From assembly GCA_944382965.1 (NCBI GenBank), contig CALWOA010000016.1, positions 1 to 64,000 of the forward strand: a DNA stretch of 64,000 nt, read 5' to 3'. This DNA comes from an uncultured Oscillospiraceae bacterium. GTDB taxonomy: Bacteria > Bacillota > Clostridia > Oscillospirales > Oscillospiraceae. The position numbers and the translations under genes are program-made. Positions 51,381 to 60,449 of this stretch are shown piece after piece; the first letter of the stretch is position 1; each line of letters starts with the position of its first letter. The notes under the pieces were generated by a model that was not told the DNA's origin, ran no database searches, and saw only the letters and a list, made by a program, of their open reading frames with translations.

Positions 51381-54300
51381 ACTTTCCTCCCCGTCTTCCG
51401 CGTCCCCGGGTCAGAAGCAGTACTGCGCCGGCAGCAAACACGACCAGAACTGCCAGAATCATCGGCGTGGTATCCAGCCAGATGCCGGTATTGACACCAG
51501 TCTCCCGGTTGTTAGTGAAGGCAACAGTCTGCAGGGCATCCGTCACGGTTCCGGATGCGCTGTGGTCCGGTGCATCAACCGCGTTGCCATTGTTGGTTGC
51601 CACCTTGGTGGTGTAACCATCCTTTCCAGCGTCCGGCTCGGAGATGGTGTAGCTTGCGCCTACCGGCAGGCCGTAGATTTTGATGCTTTCCCCATGCTTC
51701 AGCTGGAAGGTTCCCTTACCCTGACCGTCCAGAGTAATCGGTTTACCATTGGAGATGGGGAAGGAGCCGGTCACCGGCGTGCCATCTTGGGTCACAGTAA
51801 TCTGGAAATCGAAAGGCTTATCCCGGTCGCCCATAGCACCGGTTACCGTCTTGCTGATGGTCAGGCTGGCAGCAGCGTTGGTGAAGGCTGCCTTATTTTC
51901 CTCAGCCTCATCGTCAGCAAAAGGTGCGCCGGCATTGGTGTAGGTAACGGATTCAACTTCCAGCACATCACCTGTCTTCTTTATCACAACCGTTGCCACC
52001 GCAGTATGCCGGTCATAGGCAATATCACCATCAGCTTCAGGAGTCTCTTCCTTAATGTTAAAGGTGTAGGTATCCGCTTCCTTGAAGGTAATCGCATCGA
52101 AGGTAAATTTCTCTGTGCCTCTTACACTTACCTCCGGGTTTGCAGGAAGCTCCACCTTCTTCTTGGTAATGGCTGCTTGAGTTGCATCATTGCCCGCCGT
52201 CAGCGTAAATGTGAAGGTTTCCGTGGAATTGGTTCTTCCCAGGAACGTCTTGGTGCCTTCCAGCGACACTTTGGCGGTGCCGTCATAGGTGTTGATGTAG
52301 GCCAGGGTCACCGCCTGATTTTCCGCGGTGCAATGGGGGATCTTACCGGTGACGGTTGATCCATTTACGGTACCAGTTCCAGTCACTTGGACCTGCGTAG
52401 AGTAGCCGCCTGCTGCGGCCTCCGTAACAGTGTAGTCCGCATTATAAGGCAGCCCCAGAATAGTCAGGCTTTCGTTATGTTCCAACGTTACTTCGGCTTT
52501 GCCATCTGTAAACGTGATAGTACCGTTACCGGTGCCGCTCTTGGTATTGAAAATTCCGTTCAACGGAGTTGTGCCATCCATAACGCTAACCGTGAAGGTA
52601 AACTCGGCATTAGCAGGCGGATTTTCACCGTCAACTGTCTTGCTGATCTTCAGGTTGCCGGTCCGGTCGTTGACCACACGAACCGTTACCGTGCCGGAGA
52701 AGAGTTTGGTAATATCTTGTCCATTCAAATTCTTCCAGTAGCCACCTGGTTCCGCATTGTGCTGTTGATCGCACTGCCGAATCAGCAATTTGGACCAGCC
52801 CACATCGGTTTCCAGCGCCAATTCGCCGTTATCAGCATGGGGGCCATAGTCCAACCTTCCTCCTTCGTTATCATACTCCAGATGGAGGACATCCTGGCTG
52901 TCCCAGTTAGCTTCCTTATAAATTATTTCTCCATCTTGATATTGCACATCAGAAGCCAATGCCGCCTTGATGTTATGCAGGGTGGTATCCACATTGTCGC
53001 CTGCAGCAAACTGTACCATGCTGCGCACCACCGAGCCAACACCCCGGAGGACGGTGACATTGTCATTTGCTACGCCTGCATCCGCATAGACGCCGGTATC
53101 GTCCACCACCACATGGATGGGTTTGCTGACCAGCTTTTTATATCCGGTAGGTGCTGCGGTTTCCACCAGGTAGTACTCGCCGTTGGGCAGAACCTTCCCG
53201 GAACTTGGGAACAGGCCGCCGCCTTTCAACGTCAGAGGATTGGTTATGTTCTGCGTTGTCAGCGTGTCATAAGGCGTGGCACTCTCTGGAATGGTCACCG
53301 TACCGTCTGCAGCTATGCTAACATTCTCATCCTTATACAAGGCAAACTCCGCACCGTTGACAGGGTTTCCTTCTTCGTCCACCTTCTGCACCAGCAGATA
53401 GTTTTTAATGTTGCTGACGTAAACGTCCATGGAGAATACACGGCTCACCTTGTATCCTTGATCATTTGTGTCCGAATCGATGCGCCAGGTATTTTGGGCA
53501 GTTGCCCCCGTCAGGGTTCCTGCTGTTGTATAATAGTAGGCGATGGTATACTGTGCATTAGGTTTGTCGCTGGTAACGTAGTAGTAGCTCGTGATATCGC
53601 CAGGCAGGTTGGAGACTTCCACCTGGTAAGCGCCGCTGCTGGCAAGCTGGAAGATATAAGGGTTGTCTTTTGCCGCTGCCAGGACACAGCCCCAGCTACT
53701 ATCTGGCTGCACATACCATCCACCAATGGGATCACCGGAAATGGGCAGCCAAGTATCATCCTGTTGCTTCTGGTACACCACAGCAAACATCAGCGGGTTC
53801 TCAACTGCATCTTGGCCAACCAGTGTAACGTCATCATGAGCTCCAGCAGTATTGCTCTTCTCCAATTTAATTGTACTGGCAGTAGTGGCGGTAACCTTGG
53901 ACATGGCGTAGGCGCCTTCCGTCCATGTGTCATTGGACAGCAGCAGCACCTCACCGTTGTCAGACACCGCAAACTTGAGGCCAATGTCCCCCACAGGGCG
54001 GTAGCCTTCCGGGGATCCTTCTTCTTTGAGGATCAGATTGTTACCCTCGCTGTCCACCTTGCCATTGTACTTATTGTAAAGTTCCTGTATGGTAATGGGG
54101 TACTGGTTTCCCCCCGCTTCCTTCAGGAATACAAACTCGCCGCTTCCATCGGTGGTACCGGTGGCAATGGCATTCGTTGGATTGTCTGCGGCGTACAGGC
54201 CGAAGGTTACACCAGGAATTCTGTTGCCCAGCTGGTCGACCTTGATCACGGAACTTTCCGGAATGGTGACCAGGTTGTACTTCAGCTTCATATTGGAGTC

Positions 54301-56556
54301 AACGTTGCCCCGCTCCAGGTAGAAGAAGTCCAGAGTGTGGTAACTGTTGTTAGGAAGGGTATCGCTGCCAGTTTCCCAAATCTCTCCTAAAGTCTTTTCC
54401 TGTTCCTGGCCATTAACTTTTATAACACCCGTAGCAAAGTTAATGGAAATGCTGGCTGCATCGTGGATACCACCCAGGTCTCCCACCAGTTGGCCATCAA
54501 TGAAAATCCAAACATCATCGTCACCGGTAAATTCATAAGTTACCGCAGTGTTCTTAGTACTATCCGTATGTCCGCCGTTCTGCTGTACAAAACGGGTAGA
54601 CATGTGGATGCCGAAGTAGTGATTAAGAGTAGGATCTGTGGAAGGCACTCCATTCATCAGCTGATACTGCACTGAAGGATTTCCATAAGAGAAGTTTTCT
54701 CCGTCACTAGTTGCCTTATTGAAGGGGAAGAACTGGCCCACCGGCGACGTGCCACCAGGCAGTATGCCCGGCAAGTTGTATAACGTGAAGGCCCCGGCAT
54801 CCGGGTAGTACACTGCGTAATTCTTAGTGCTGTCGAAATAGTAATATCCATCGCCATCCACCTGAAGCAGGCCCTGTACATCGGAAAAACTAGCCTTTCC
54901 ATTGTGACTATAGGTAGGATCAAACAAATACCGCAGGGACTCATTGCCGTCCCTTCCCGCCAGATCATCAACGAAGTCAGTCTGTAAATTATTCAGCTTG
55001 GGATAGCCATCTCCTCCCAGCTGACTGCTTACAATGCCACTTCTTACGGTTGACGTCCCTGTCCAATCATTCCAGCTGCCATTACTACCATTCATGCCTC
55101 TCCCAAAGAGCAGCGCATGTTCAGCATTAATACCCCGATTCAAGAAATTCTGCGGGTTCTCGTCATCTGCATTCGTCTGCTCATCAATCCAGTAGTCAAA
55201 CAGTTCAATAGTTGTTCCGTTGGGAGACACACCGGGAATGATGTGATCCTCATAGGGGGGCGTACCGCTGGGAAGTTCAGTAAAGGTCTGGGTCTGACCC
55301 AGCTGCAGGGTTAGGGTCAGCGCCGGCGCATCCGCCGCCAGAACATAGGACGGGTCGACAATCTTGGCCTGGAGAACATACTCGCCGGAATCGGCATTCT
55401 CCGGAATGACGCTCAGATCCCATTCCACATCCAGGGTTACCTCTTCGTCGGTCTCAGTAGTCGCGGTGATCTGCTGGGGCAGCATCGTCAGAAGCTCCGC
55501 CATGGCCTCCTGAGTCAGAGGATTCTCCTGATTGACACCGGGAAGGCCAATGCCCCACACGCCGTCAATCTCCACCAGCATCTCCTGCTCGTCCACCCAG
55601 TTCCAGGAAACGACGCTGATGGTCTGTACCTGTTCCTGCTCAAACTCAGGCAAGAAGGTAACGTCATCATCGATGACAAAGCTGCCGCTCTCATCTTTCC
55701 AGGCAATGAAGGTGCTGCCGTCCAGGGTGGGCAGCTCGCCGCCATATGTAAAGTAGAACACATCGCCAATGGTAAAGGTATAGTAGTAACGGGCAGGCTT
55801 GTCCCCTTCCGCCTTGCTCACCAGATAACGGGTGACGGAAATCTCCTTATGCTCCTGCTGATCCAGGGTGAAGTCAGCCGGGGCGCTCCACTGCTCCGGT
55901 TCCTTCTCTTCCCCTTCCTCCTGCTCCACAGTCCAGTCCTTTTCCTCCATGTCCGTCCAGGGAGTCTGGTCATCGTCAGTCCAGAGGACGGAACCCTTGG
56001 GCACTTCAATCTGCCACAGCTCGTTGCCGTTGCCATCCTGGAACACGACCAGCTTCATCTTATCCTCTTCCTCTTCGGGAGGATCGGTAGGATCCGTAGG
56101 TTCCGTGTCCTGGGTCGGCTCCGTGACCTGAGTGGGATCGGTATCCTTGGTAGGATCGGTATCCTGAGTGGAATCGGTATCCTTGGTAGGGTCCGTAACC
56201 TGGGTCGGCTCTGTCACCTTTGTCGGCTCCGAAACCTCTGTATCGCCGTCTGGTCCCTTGTTGTCGTCCGTGTTGGTCGGCGGTGTGAGCTGATCGGTCT
56301 CATCGCCCTGCTTCCCATCCGTCTGCTTTTCGCCCGTCTGCTGACCACCGTTGAGAGACGCCGGATCCTGGCCCGTTACTGTACCGGACCGGGTGTCGTC
56401 CTCGTCAACAAGGCTTTGATCCCCCGGCGCCGAGCCAGTATTCTCCGAGGAAACCGCACTGCCGGTATCTGCAAATACCTGGCCGGGTACCACGCCGATC
56501 ACCAGCACCACTGCCAAGAGCAATGCAATCAGCCTGCTGCACTTTTTGTTCTGCAT
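51370..56556 (-). CDS. Giant pilus tip adhesin with fibro-slime and Cna-B domains
   Basis: 1728 aa. Signal peptide 1-30; Thr/Pro/Asp-rich stalk about 85-165 of six-residue TDPTxx units; strand-rich region to about 480; fibro-slime/PA14-like domain about 480-760 with FTGDDDVWIFIDGQLVGDLG; Cna-B domains near 768-860 and 1050-1150 (LLVQKVDEEGNPVNGAEFALY); three FctA-like domains 1305-1680; sorting signal VNTG at 1688-1691, helix, RGRGRRGG tail. No thioester Cys-Gln domain of the Cpa type is seen. First gene of the operon, so likely the tip subunit. Ligand unknown; mucin or glycan is a guess. Confidence 0.9.
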   Translation of the reverse strand: MQNKKCSRLIALLLAVVLVIGVVPGQVFADTGSAVSSENTGSAPGDQSLVDEDDTRSGTVTGQDPASLNGGQQTGEKQTDGKQGDETDQLTPPTNTDDNKGPDGDTEVSEPTKVTEPTQVTDPTKDTDSTQDTDPTKDTDPTQVTEPTQDTEPTDPTDPPEEEEDKMKLVVFQDGNGNELWQIEVPKGSVLWTDDDQTPWTDMEEKDWTVEQEEGEEKEPEQWSAPADFTLDQQEHKEISVTRYLVSKAEGDKPARYYYTFTIGDVFYFTYGGELPTLDGSTFIAWKDESGSFVIDDDVTFLPEFEQEQVQTISVVSWNWVDEQEMLVEIDGVWGIGLPGVNQENPLTQEAMAELLTMLPQQITATTETDEEVTLDVEWDLSVIPENADSGEYVLQAKIVDPSYVLAADAPALTLTLQLGQTQTFTELPSGTPPYEDHIIPGVSPNGTTIELFDYWIDEQTNADDENPQNFLNRGINAEHALLFGRGMNGSNGSWNDWTGTSTVRSGIVSSQLGGDGYPKLNNLQTDFVDDLAGRDGNESLRYLFDPTYSHNGKASFSDVQGLLQVDGDGYYYFDSTKNYAVYYPDAGAFTLYNLPGILPGGTSPVGQFFPFNKATSDGENFSYGNPSVQYQLMNGVPSTDPTLNHYFGIHMSTRFVQQNGGHTDSTKNTAVTYEFTGDDDVWIFIDGQLVGDLGGIHDAASISINFATGVIKVNGQEQEKTLGEIWETGSDTLPNNSYHTLDFFYLERGNVDSNMKLKYNLVTIPESSVIKVDQLGNRIPGVTFGLYAADNPTNAIATGTTDGSGEFVFLKEAGGNQYPITIQELYNKYNGKVDSEGNNLILKEEGSPEGYRPVGDIGLKFAVSDNGEVLLLSNDTWTEGAYAMSKVTATTASTIKLEKSNTAGAHDDVTLVGQDAVENPLMFAVVYQKQQDDTWLPISGDPIGGWYVQPDSSWGCVLAAAKDNPYIFQLASSGAYQVEVSNLPGDITSYYYVTSDKPNAQYTIAYYYTTAGTLTGATAQNTWRIDSDTNDQGYKVSRVFSMDVYVSNIKNYLLVQKVDEEGNPVNGAEFALYKDENVSIAADGTVTIPESATPYDTLTTQNITNPLTLKGGGLFPSSGKVLPNGEYYLVETAAPTGYKKLVSKPIHVVVDDTGVYADAGVANDNVTVLRGVGSVVRSMVQFAAGDNVDTTLHNIKAALASDVQYQDGEIIYKEANWDSQDVLHLEYDNEGGRLDYGPHADNGELALETDVGWSKLLIRQCDQQHNAEPGGYWKNLNGQDITKLFSGTVTVRVVNDRTGNLKISKTVDGENPPANAEFTFTVSVMDGTTPLNGIFNTKSGTGNGTITFTDGKAEVTLEHNESLTILGLPYNADYTVTEAAAGGYSTQVQVTGTGTVNGSTVTGKIPHCTAENQAVTLAYINTYDGTAKVSLEGTKTFLGRTNSTETFTFTLTAGNDATQAAITKKKVELPANPEVSVRGTEKFTFDAITFKEADTYTFNIKEETPEADGDIAYDRHTAVATVVIKKTGDVLEVESVTYTNAGAPFADDEAEENKAAFTNAAASLTISKTVTGAMGDRDKPFDFQITVTQDGTPVTGSFPISNGKPITLDGQGKGTFQLKHGESIKIYGLPVGASYTISEPDAGKDGYTTKVATNNGNAVDAPDHSASGTVTDALQTVAFTNNRETGVNTGIWLDTTPMILAVLVVFAAGAVLLLTRGRGRRGGKYAR
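56085..56260 (-). repeat. 18-bp repeats encoding the adhesin stalk
   Basis: About ten imperfect in-frame units encoding EPTQVT / DPTKDT residues. Coding, not CRISPR: there are no spacers of unique sequence. Confidence 0.8.
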
Positions 56557-56823
56557 AACGCTTCTCCTCTCACTGCCGCAGCACAGTTGCTTCCCTTCTC
56601 CGGAGATGAGCAGGGTACATGCCGCTGAAAATCAAAATATGACATATGACCACCAGCAAGATATTCGTCCCGCCGGATGATATCCGTTTCCATTTGCCTA
56701 TGACATTTTCCATCAGGCAATATCGAGCAGGAAAGAAACACAATTGGTTTTCTGTCACAAAGCATAATTACCATTCATTTCCATCCGCCAAAATGATTTT
56801 TTGTCCGACTTGCGGACGGATAT

Positions 56824-56852
56824 ACTATACCATGACTGAAATTATATTTCAA
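56824..56852 (-). promoter_or_regulatory. Promoter of the pilus operon
   Basis: Minus strand TTGAAA (56852-56847), 17-bp spacer, TATAGT (56829-56824). The leader to the adhesin ATG is about 260 nt. Confidence 0.65.
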
Positions 56853-57285
56853 TATACATTGTAGACAATTATCAAAATCTCGAAAAATTTTTTCATGCGG
56901 GATTGGGGTTTTATTCCCTTTTTTGACAATTTTCAACATTTTCAAGATGCAATGTCGTTGCTGTCTTTTTTCTGTCACTTAAGGATTCCATATGACAAGT
57001 ATATATTTTAAAAATGGATTCAATTATATTAAATCGAATTACATTAGTTATAGGGACCAATCACTTGTCAAGTTATATAGCTTGTCGTTATCTGCGCCGA
57101 CATAATCCATCTTTTTTAACCCTGTTTCCCATTCTGCAACTGCCCAAGTATTTGATTTCGTGGTGCATAGGAAACGGTGTATTTGTCAAGATTATGGACC
57201 TGCACAAAGAAGACGCACTTTCCGAACAGCCTGGAGCAGACTTGTTATCCCGTATTTCGAGTTGAAGCTTACCTAAATCTTTTAC

Positions 57286-57314
57286 TTGCTTTTTCCCTTC
57301 CTATGTCGTAGTAT
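57286..57314 (+). promoter_or_regulatory. Promoter of the C39/SleB gene
   Basis: TTGCTT (57286-57291), 17-bp spacer, TAGTAT (57309-57314). The leader contains a hairpin with a short T-run, a possible attenuator. Confidence 0.5.
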
Positions 57315-57415
57315 AGAGGGTGTACAGAAAGCAGATCAATCCCCAGAGCAGTTCCTGCTCCGGATTTCTGTTTTTGTAGAAGATACTTGTGCAGCGTGCT
57401 GAGGAGGGATCGCCC

Positions 57416-58672
57416 ATGGGTTTCGGCCCCGTAAGATGCAATTGGGATTGGGGCAAAAAGTTTTGCTGCATCGGACTGACTTGGGCACTGGTACTGGGCA
57501 TTTTTCCCTTAACCGCTTCCGCCTCGTCTGATCTTACCGAGGAATCCACCCCTTCCGTCTGCGCCTCCGAGGGGTCCCCTGCTGACACCGATGTCATTCC
57601 TCCCCAGGCCTCCCCTAAGGAACTGGACCCAGAAGATCCCCAGAATCCCTTCCTGCAAGAGAGCATCCCCCCTGAAACCGAGGAGGCTGTGATTGATATA
57701 CCAGATCCCACTGAAAGTGAAACCATACCGGAACCTACTGAGGTACCCGCCGCATCTGCCAGAACTGTCCCTTTGTATTTTCAGACGGATTACCCCAACC
57801 ATCGGTATGGAAACGGCACCATCGAGAGCAGCGGCTGCGGCATTACCTCCCTGGCAATGGTTGCTACCTACCTGACAGGTCATGAATATCTGCCCGACGA
57901 GCTGGCCGATTACTTCGGCGGCCGCGCGGAGAACAACATTCAGCGGCTGGAAATTGGATCAGACACACTTCAGCTTCCGTGGCATAAGGCGGAAAATATA
58001 CACGAAGCCATGGCCGCCTTGGAAGATGGCGATGTGGTCATTGCCCTGATGGGCCCTTCCTCGCTGTTCACCCAATCCCAGCACTTTATTGTTTTGACCG
58101 GTCTGAACGAACAAGGGAAAATCATGGTCAATGACCCCTATGCACCAAACTATAGCCTGTGGAACCTGGAAAATGCCTTCGTCAACGGATTTGACCAAGG
58201 CGATATCTTCTTGGGGTATCAGGGCGCATGGATTTACGATGTCAGCGAAATGCCGGCGGAGCCGTTCATTTACACGGAAGAAAAGCCCTATGTGGAGCCC
58301 CGATATCCGGATATTGAACTGACTTGGGAAGAGCAGCAGCTGCTGGCAAAGGTCATCTGGGTAGAAGCCAGAGGCGAATCTGCCGAAGGTCAGCAAGCCG
58401 TCGCGGAAGTCATCTTCAACAGAATGGTTTCCGATGATTTTCCCGACACCCTCAGCGGCGTAATCTATGCCGACGAGCAGTTTCGTTCCTCAAAATTTTT
58501 GGAAGATGCCGAGCCTGCTCAGGCGCAGTATGACGCCCTGGATGACGCTTTGGAAGGGCCGTACATTCTGCCCATAGATGTTGTACATTTTGCCACCTAT
58601 CCGGTCAATGACGATGTGTGGGGCACCATCGGCGGACATATTTTCTGCTATGGCTATAGCGATGCATCTTGA
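57416..58672 (+). CDS. Exported protein: C39-like peptidase plus SleB-type wall hydrolase
   Basis: 418 aa. Signal peptide (residues 1-45), a Pro/Glu/Ser-rich linker to about 118, a C39-type (papain-like) domain about 120-280 with SSGCGITSLAMVA (Cys about 140) and QSQHFIVLTGLNEQGKIMVNDP (His, Asp), and a Hydrolase_2/SleB domain 300-418 with LAKVIWVEARGESAEGQQAVAEV-type region carrying the catalytic Glu. ATG at 57416 has AGGAGGG; a GTG lies at 57389. Such proteins cut peptide or peptidoglycan outside the cell or in spores. Adjacent and divergent to the pilus operon. Confidence 0.88.
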   Translation: MGFGPVRCNWDWGKKFCCIGLTWALVLGIFPLTASASSDLTEESTPSVCASEGSPADTDVIPPQASPKELDPEDPQNPFLQESIPPETEEAVIDIPDPTESETIPEPTEVPAASARTVPLYFQTDYPNHRYGNGTIESSGCGITSLAMVATYLTGHEYLPDELADYFGGRAENNIQRLEIGSDTLQLPWHKAENIHEAMAALEDGDVVIALMGPSSLFTQSQHFIVLTGLNEQGKIMVNDPYAPNYSLWNLENAFVNGFDQGDIFLGYQGAWIYDVSEMPAEPFIYTEEKPYVEPRYPDIELTWEEQQLLAKVIWVEARGESAEGQQAVAEVIFNRMVSDDFPDTLSGVIYADEQFRSSKFLEDAEPAQAQYDALDDALEGPYILPIDVVHFATYPVNDDVWGTIGGHIFCYGYSDAS

Positions 58673-58685
58673 CGGCTTCTTCAGA

Positions 58686-58728
58686 AAAACCGGCATCTTT
58701 CCGAAACTTCAGGAAAGGTGCCGGTTTT
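58686..58728. terminator. Bidirectional terminator, exoprotein / XRE regulator
   Basis: 17-bp arms with AAAACCGGCATCTTTCC on the left and GGAAAGGTGCCGGTTTT on the right; 9-nt loop. Confidence 0.9.
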
Positions 58729-58740
58729 CTGTTGAGACAA

Positions 58741-59463
58741 TCATTCTTTTGTTCTTCCAGGGGCAAAAACCAACCATCCCGCTGCTCCCAGAAAGCAGTA
58801 GACAAAGGGATATGCATACATGAGATTCAGAAAAAAGGAAAATACCTGCTGGTACACCGGAATGTAAGGAAAAGTCATGGAAATGCTGTCTGTGCCGAAA
58901 CGGACTTTCACAAGGATGACCAAACACCATAGAACAAACGGCACCATCGCCGCAGTGTTGACAGCGGCCAAAATAACCAGTGTCCGCCGCCCCAGGGTCT
59001 GAAATTTGCTTTTTCTCACCTGTCCCACGCCAATGCTCCAGTCCAAGCCCTGCATCGCAGCTGCTCCCAGGAAGGTCATGCACAGCGGCACCTGCACCAG
59101 GCGCACCAGCAGCCTGGGTGTGGGATCATAAGTGCGTCTGAACAGGGCATCCGTGTAGCGGCACAGCCGGATTGTTACAATCACCGACGCCAAAACCGCC
59201 AAAGCCAGCATCACTGCTGCTTTTTTCTTACTGGCTCCCGGCTCCGGCTTTCCATACAGCAGCCACGTCACTTCCACATCCAATAGGGTAGAAAGTTTTT
59301 GCAGCGTTTCCAGATCCGGCTGGGACCGGCCGGTTTCATAGTTGGACACCGTCTGCCGGGTCACATACAGCGCTGACGCCAGGGTCTCCTGCGAAATTCC
59401 CTTTTCCATCCGGAATTTCCGGATATTGGTTCCAATGGATTTGCCCATCGATTTGCTTGACAT
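58741..59463 (-). CDS. XRE-type regulator with C-terminal membrane domain
   Basis: 240 aa. N-terminal helix-turn-helix about 8-65 (IGTNIRKFRMEKGISQETLA, VTRQTVSNYETGRSQPDLE), then from about 80 five to six hydrophobic helices. This is a membrane-bound one-component regulator layout. Several ATGs in a row (59469, 59466, 59463); 59463 is best spaced from GGTGGGG. No target is evident; it lies between the pilus/exoprotein region and tRNA-Leu and might regulate either or be unrelated. Confidence 0.85.
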   Translation of the reverse strand: MSSKSMGKSIGTNIRKFRMEKGISQETLASALYVTRQTVSNYETGRSQPDLETLQKLSTLLDVEVTWLLYGKPEPGASKKKAAVMLALAVLASVIVTIRLCRYTDALFRRTYDPTPRLLVRLVQVPLCMTFLGAAAMQGLDWSIGVGQVRKSKFQTLGRRTLVILAAVNTAAMVPFVLWCLVILVKVRFGTDSISMTFPYIPVYQQVFSFFLNLMYAYPFVYCFLGAAGWLVFAPGRTKE

Positions 59464-59683
59464 CATCATCACCCCACCATGATTTTATCACATCAAAAGC
59501 CCAAATGGGTAGCAAAGATTCTTTGCAGGCAGGAGATATACCCATTTTTTATTTCCTCCTCAAAAAGCAGATAAATTCCGGAGCCTGGGGTACCAATGAT
59601 AGACCTTGCAGCCGCATGACCAAGCCGCCGGTAGGCTGGCGCTCGCCAAGCGCCGCAATTCCATGATTCCAGTCCACATTGCA

Positions 59684-59726
59684 AAAAAAGAGTCCGCTCC
59701 CGAAAACCAGGATACGGACTCTTTTT
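59684..59726 (-). terminator. Terminator of tRNA-Leu
   Basis: Arms AAAAAAGAGTCCG and CGGACTCTTTTTT, directly after the CCA end, with a T-run on the minus strand. Confidence 0.9.
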
Positions 59727-59813
59727 TGGTGCCGCTGACGGGACTCGAACCCGTACAGTATCGCTACCGGGGGATTTTAAGTCCCCTGTGTCTACCGATT
59801 CCACCACAGCGGC
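59727..59813 (-). tRNA. tRNA-Leu (anticodon TAA)
   Basis: 87 nt including an encoded CCA. Acceptor GCCGCTG / CAGCGGC, D-arm GGTGGAATCGGTAGACAC, anticodon arm GGGGA-CTTAAAA-TCCCC giving TAA, long variable arm typical of Leu (GGTAGCGATACTGT) and T-arm ACGGG-TTCGAGT-CCCGT. Confidence 0.97.
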
Positions 59814-59864
59814 AGGTTTGGTGGCTTTCGTAATAGTAGCATAGTTTTTTCTTTCCGTCAAGCC

Positions 59865-60440
59865 TTACAGTTGGTCCAGGTTCAGGGTGTAGGCTCCCAG
59901 GCAGTTGTCCAGAAACCAGTCCAGTTCCGGACGGTTCATGGCCTTCATGGCATCCCAGGTCTGCTTGGCTGCGGTATCAAATTCCGTATTGCCTGCCTTC
60001 TGTTCTTCCAGGCACTTGATGTGGGCGGAGAGTTTGTCCGCCGCCTTCACAAAGGGCAGCACTTCTTCCTCGTCTTCCAGCACCAGATGGGCATAGCTGT
60101 CTCGCAAAGGCTGGGGCAGCATGTCCAGCAGCCGGTTTCCTGCCACCCGCTCCACCTGCTTGTAGGCATCCTTGATTCTGGGATTGTAGTACTTGATAGG
60201 GGTGGGCAGATCTCCTGTGAGAATCTCCGAAGCGTCGTGATACAGCGCCGCCACGGCGCAGCGGTCCGGATTTGGGGTGGGCAGATTCAGAATGTCCCGG
60301 CGAATCAAGGCCAGGGCGTGGGCCAGCACCGCCACCTGATGGCTGTGCTCGGAGATGTTTTCAGAAAAGGTGTTGCGCATCAGGCCCCAGCGGGTGATGT
60401 AGCGCATCCGCCCCATCAGTGCGTAAAATTCATTGGCCAT
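59865..60440 (-). CDS. HD-domain 5'-nucleotidase (YfbR-like)
   Basis: 191 aa. HD-domain residues in ISEHSHQVAVLAHA, LYHDASEILTGDLPTPIKYY and KAADKLSAHIKC. YfbR hydrolyses deoxynucleoside 5'-monophosphates. GAGGA precedes the ATG. Starts 9 bp after the HAD phosphatase gene ends; both may serve nucleotide or metabolite clean-up. Confidence 0.92.
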   Translation of the reverse strand: MANEFYALMGRMRYITRWGLMRNTFSENISEHSHQVAVLAHALALIRRDILNLPTPNPDRCAVAALYHDASEILTGDLPTPIKYYNPRIKDAYKQVERVAGNRLLDMLPQPLRDSYAHLVLEDEEEVLPFVKAADKLSAHIKCLEEQKAGNTEFDTAAKQTWDAMKAMNRPELDWFLDNCLGAYTLNLDQL

Positions 60441-60449
60441 GGTGTGTCC

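Larger units (their letters stand above)
56557..57415. other. AT-rich intergenic control region between pilus operon and exoprotein
   Basis: 859 bp, visibly more AT-rich than its surroundings, particularly 56700-57290. It holds the pilus promoter (56824-56852), a short stem GTCCG/CGGAC at 56804-56818 just after the transcription start, and the exoprotein promoter (57286-57314). A GAGCAG/CTGCTC hairpin with CTGTTTTTG downstream lies in the exoprotein leader, 57345-57378. Frame 57014-57265 lacks a ribosome site and homology, so it is not called. Confidence 0.6.

Noticed and set aside
49746-54390. Two long plus-strand open frames (582 and 667 codons)
   Set aside because: Antisense to the pilin and adhesin genes; they arise from repetitive codon use, with no ribosome site.
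57014-57265. Plus-strand open frame of 83 codons in the AT-rich gap
   Set aside because: No ribosome site, no recognised family, and the surrounding DNA looks regulatory.
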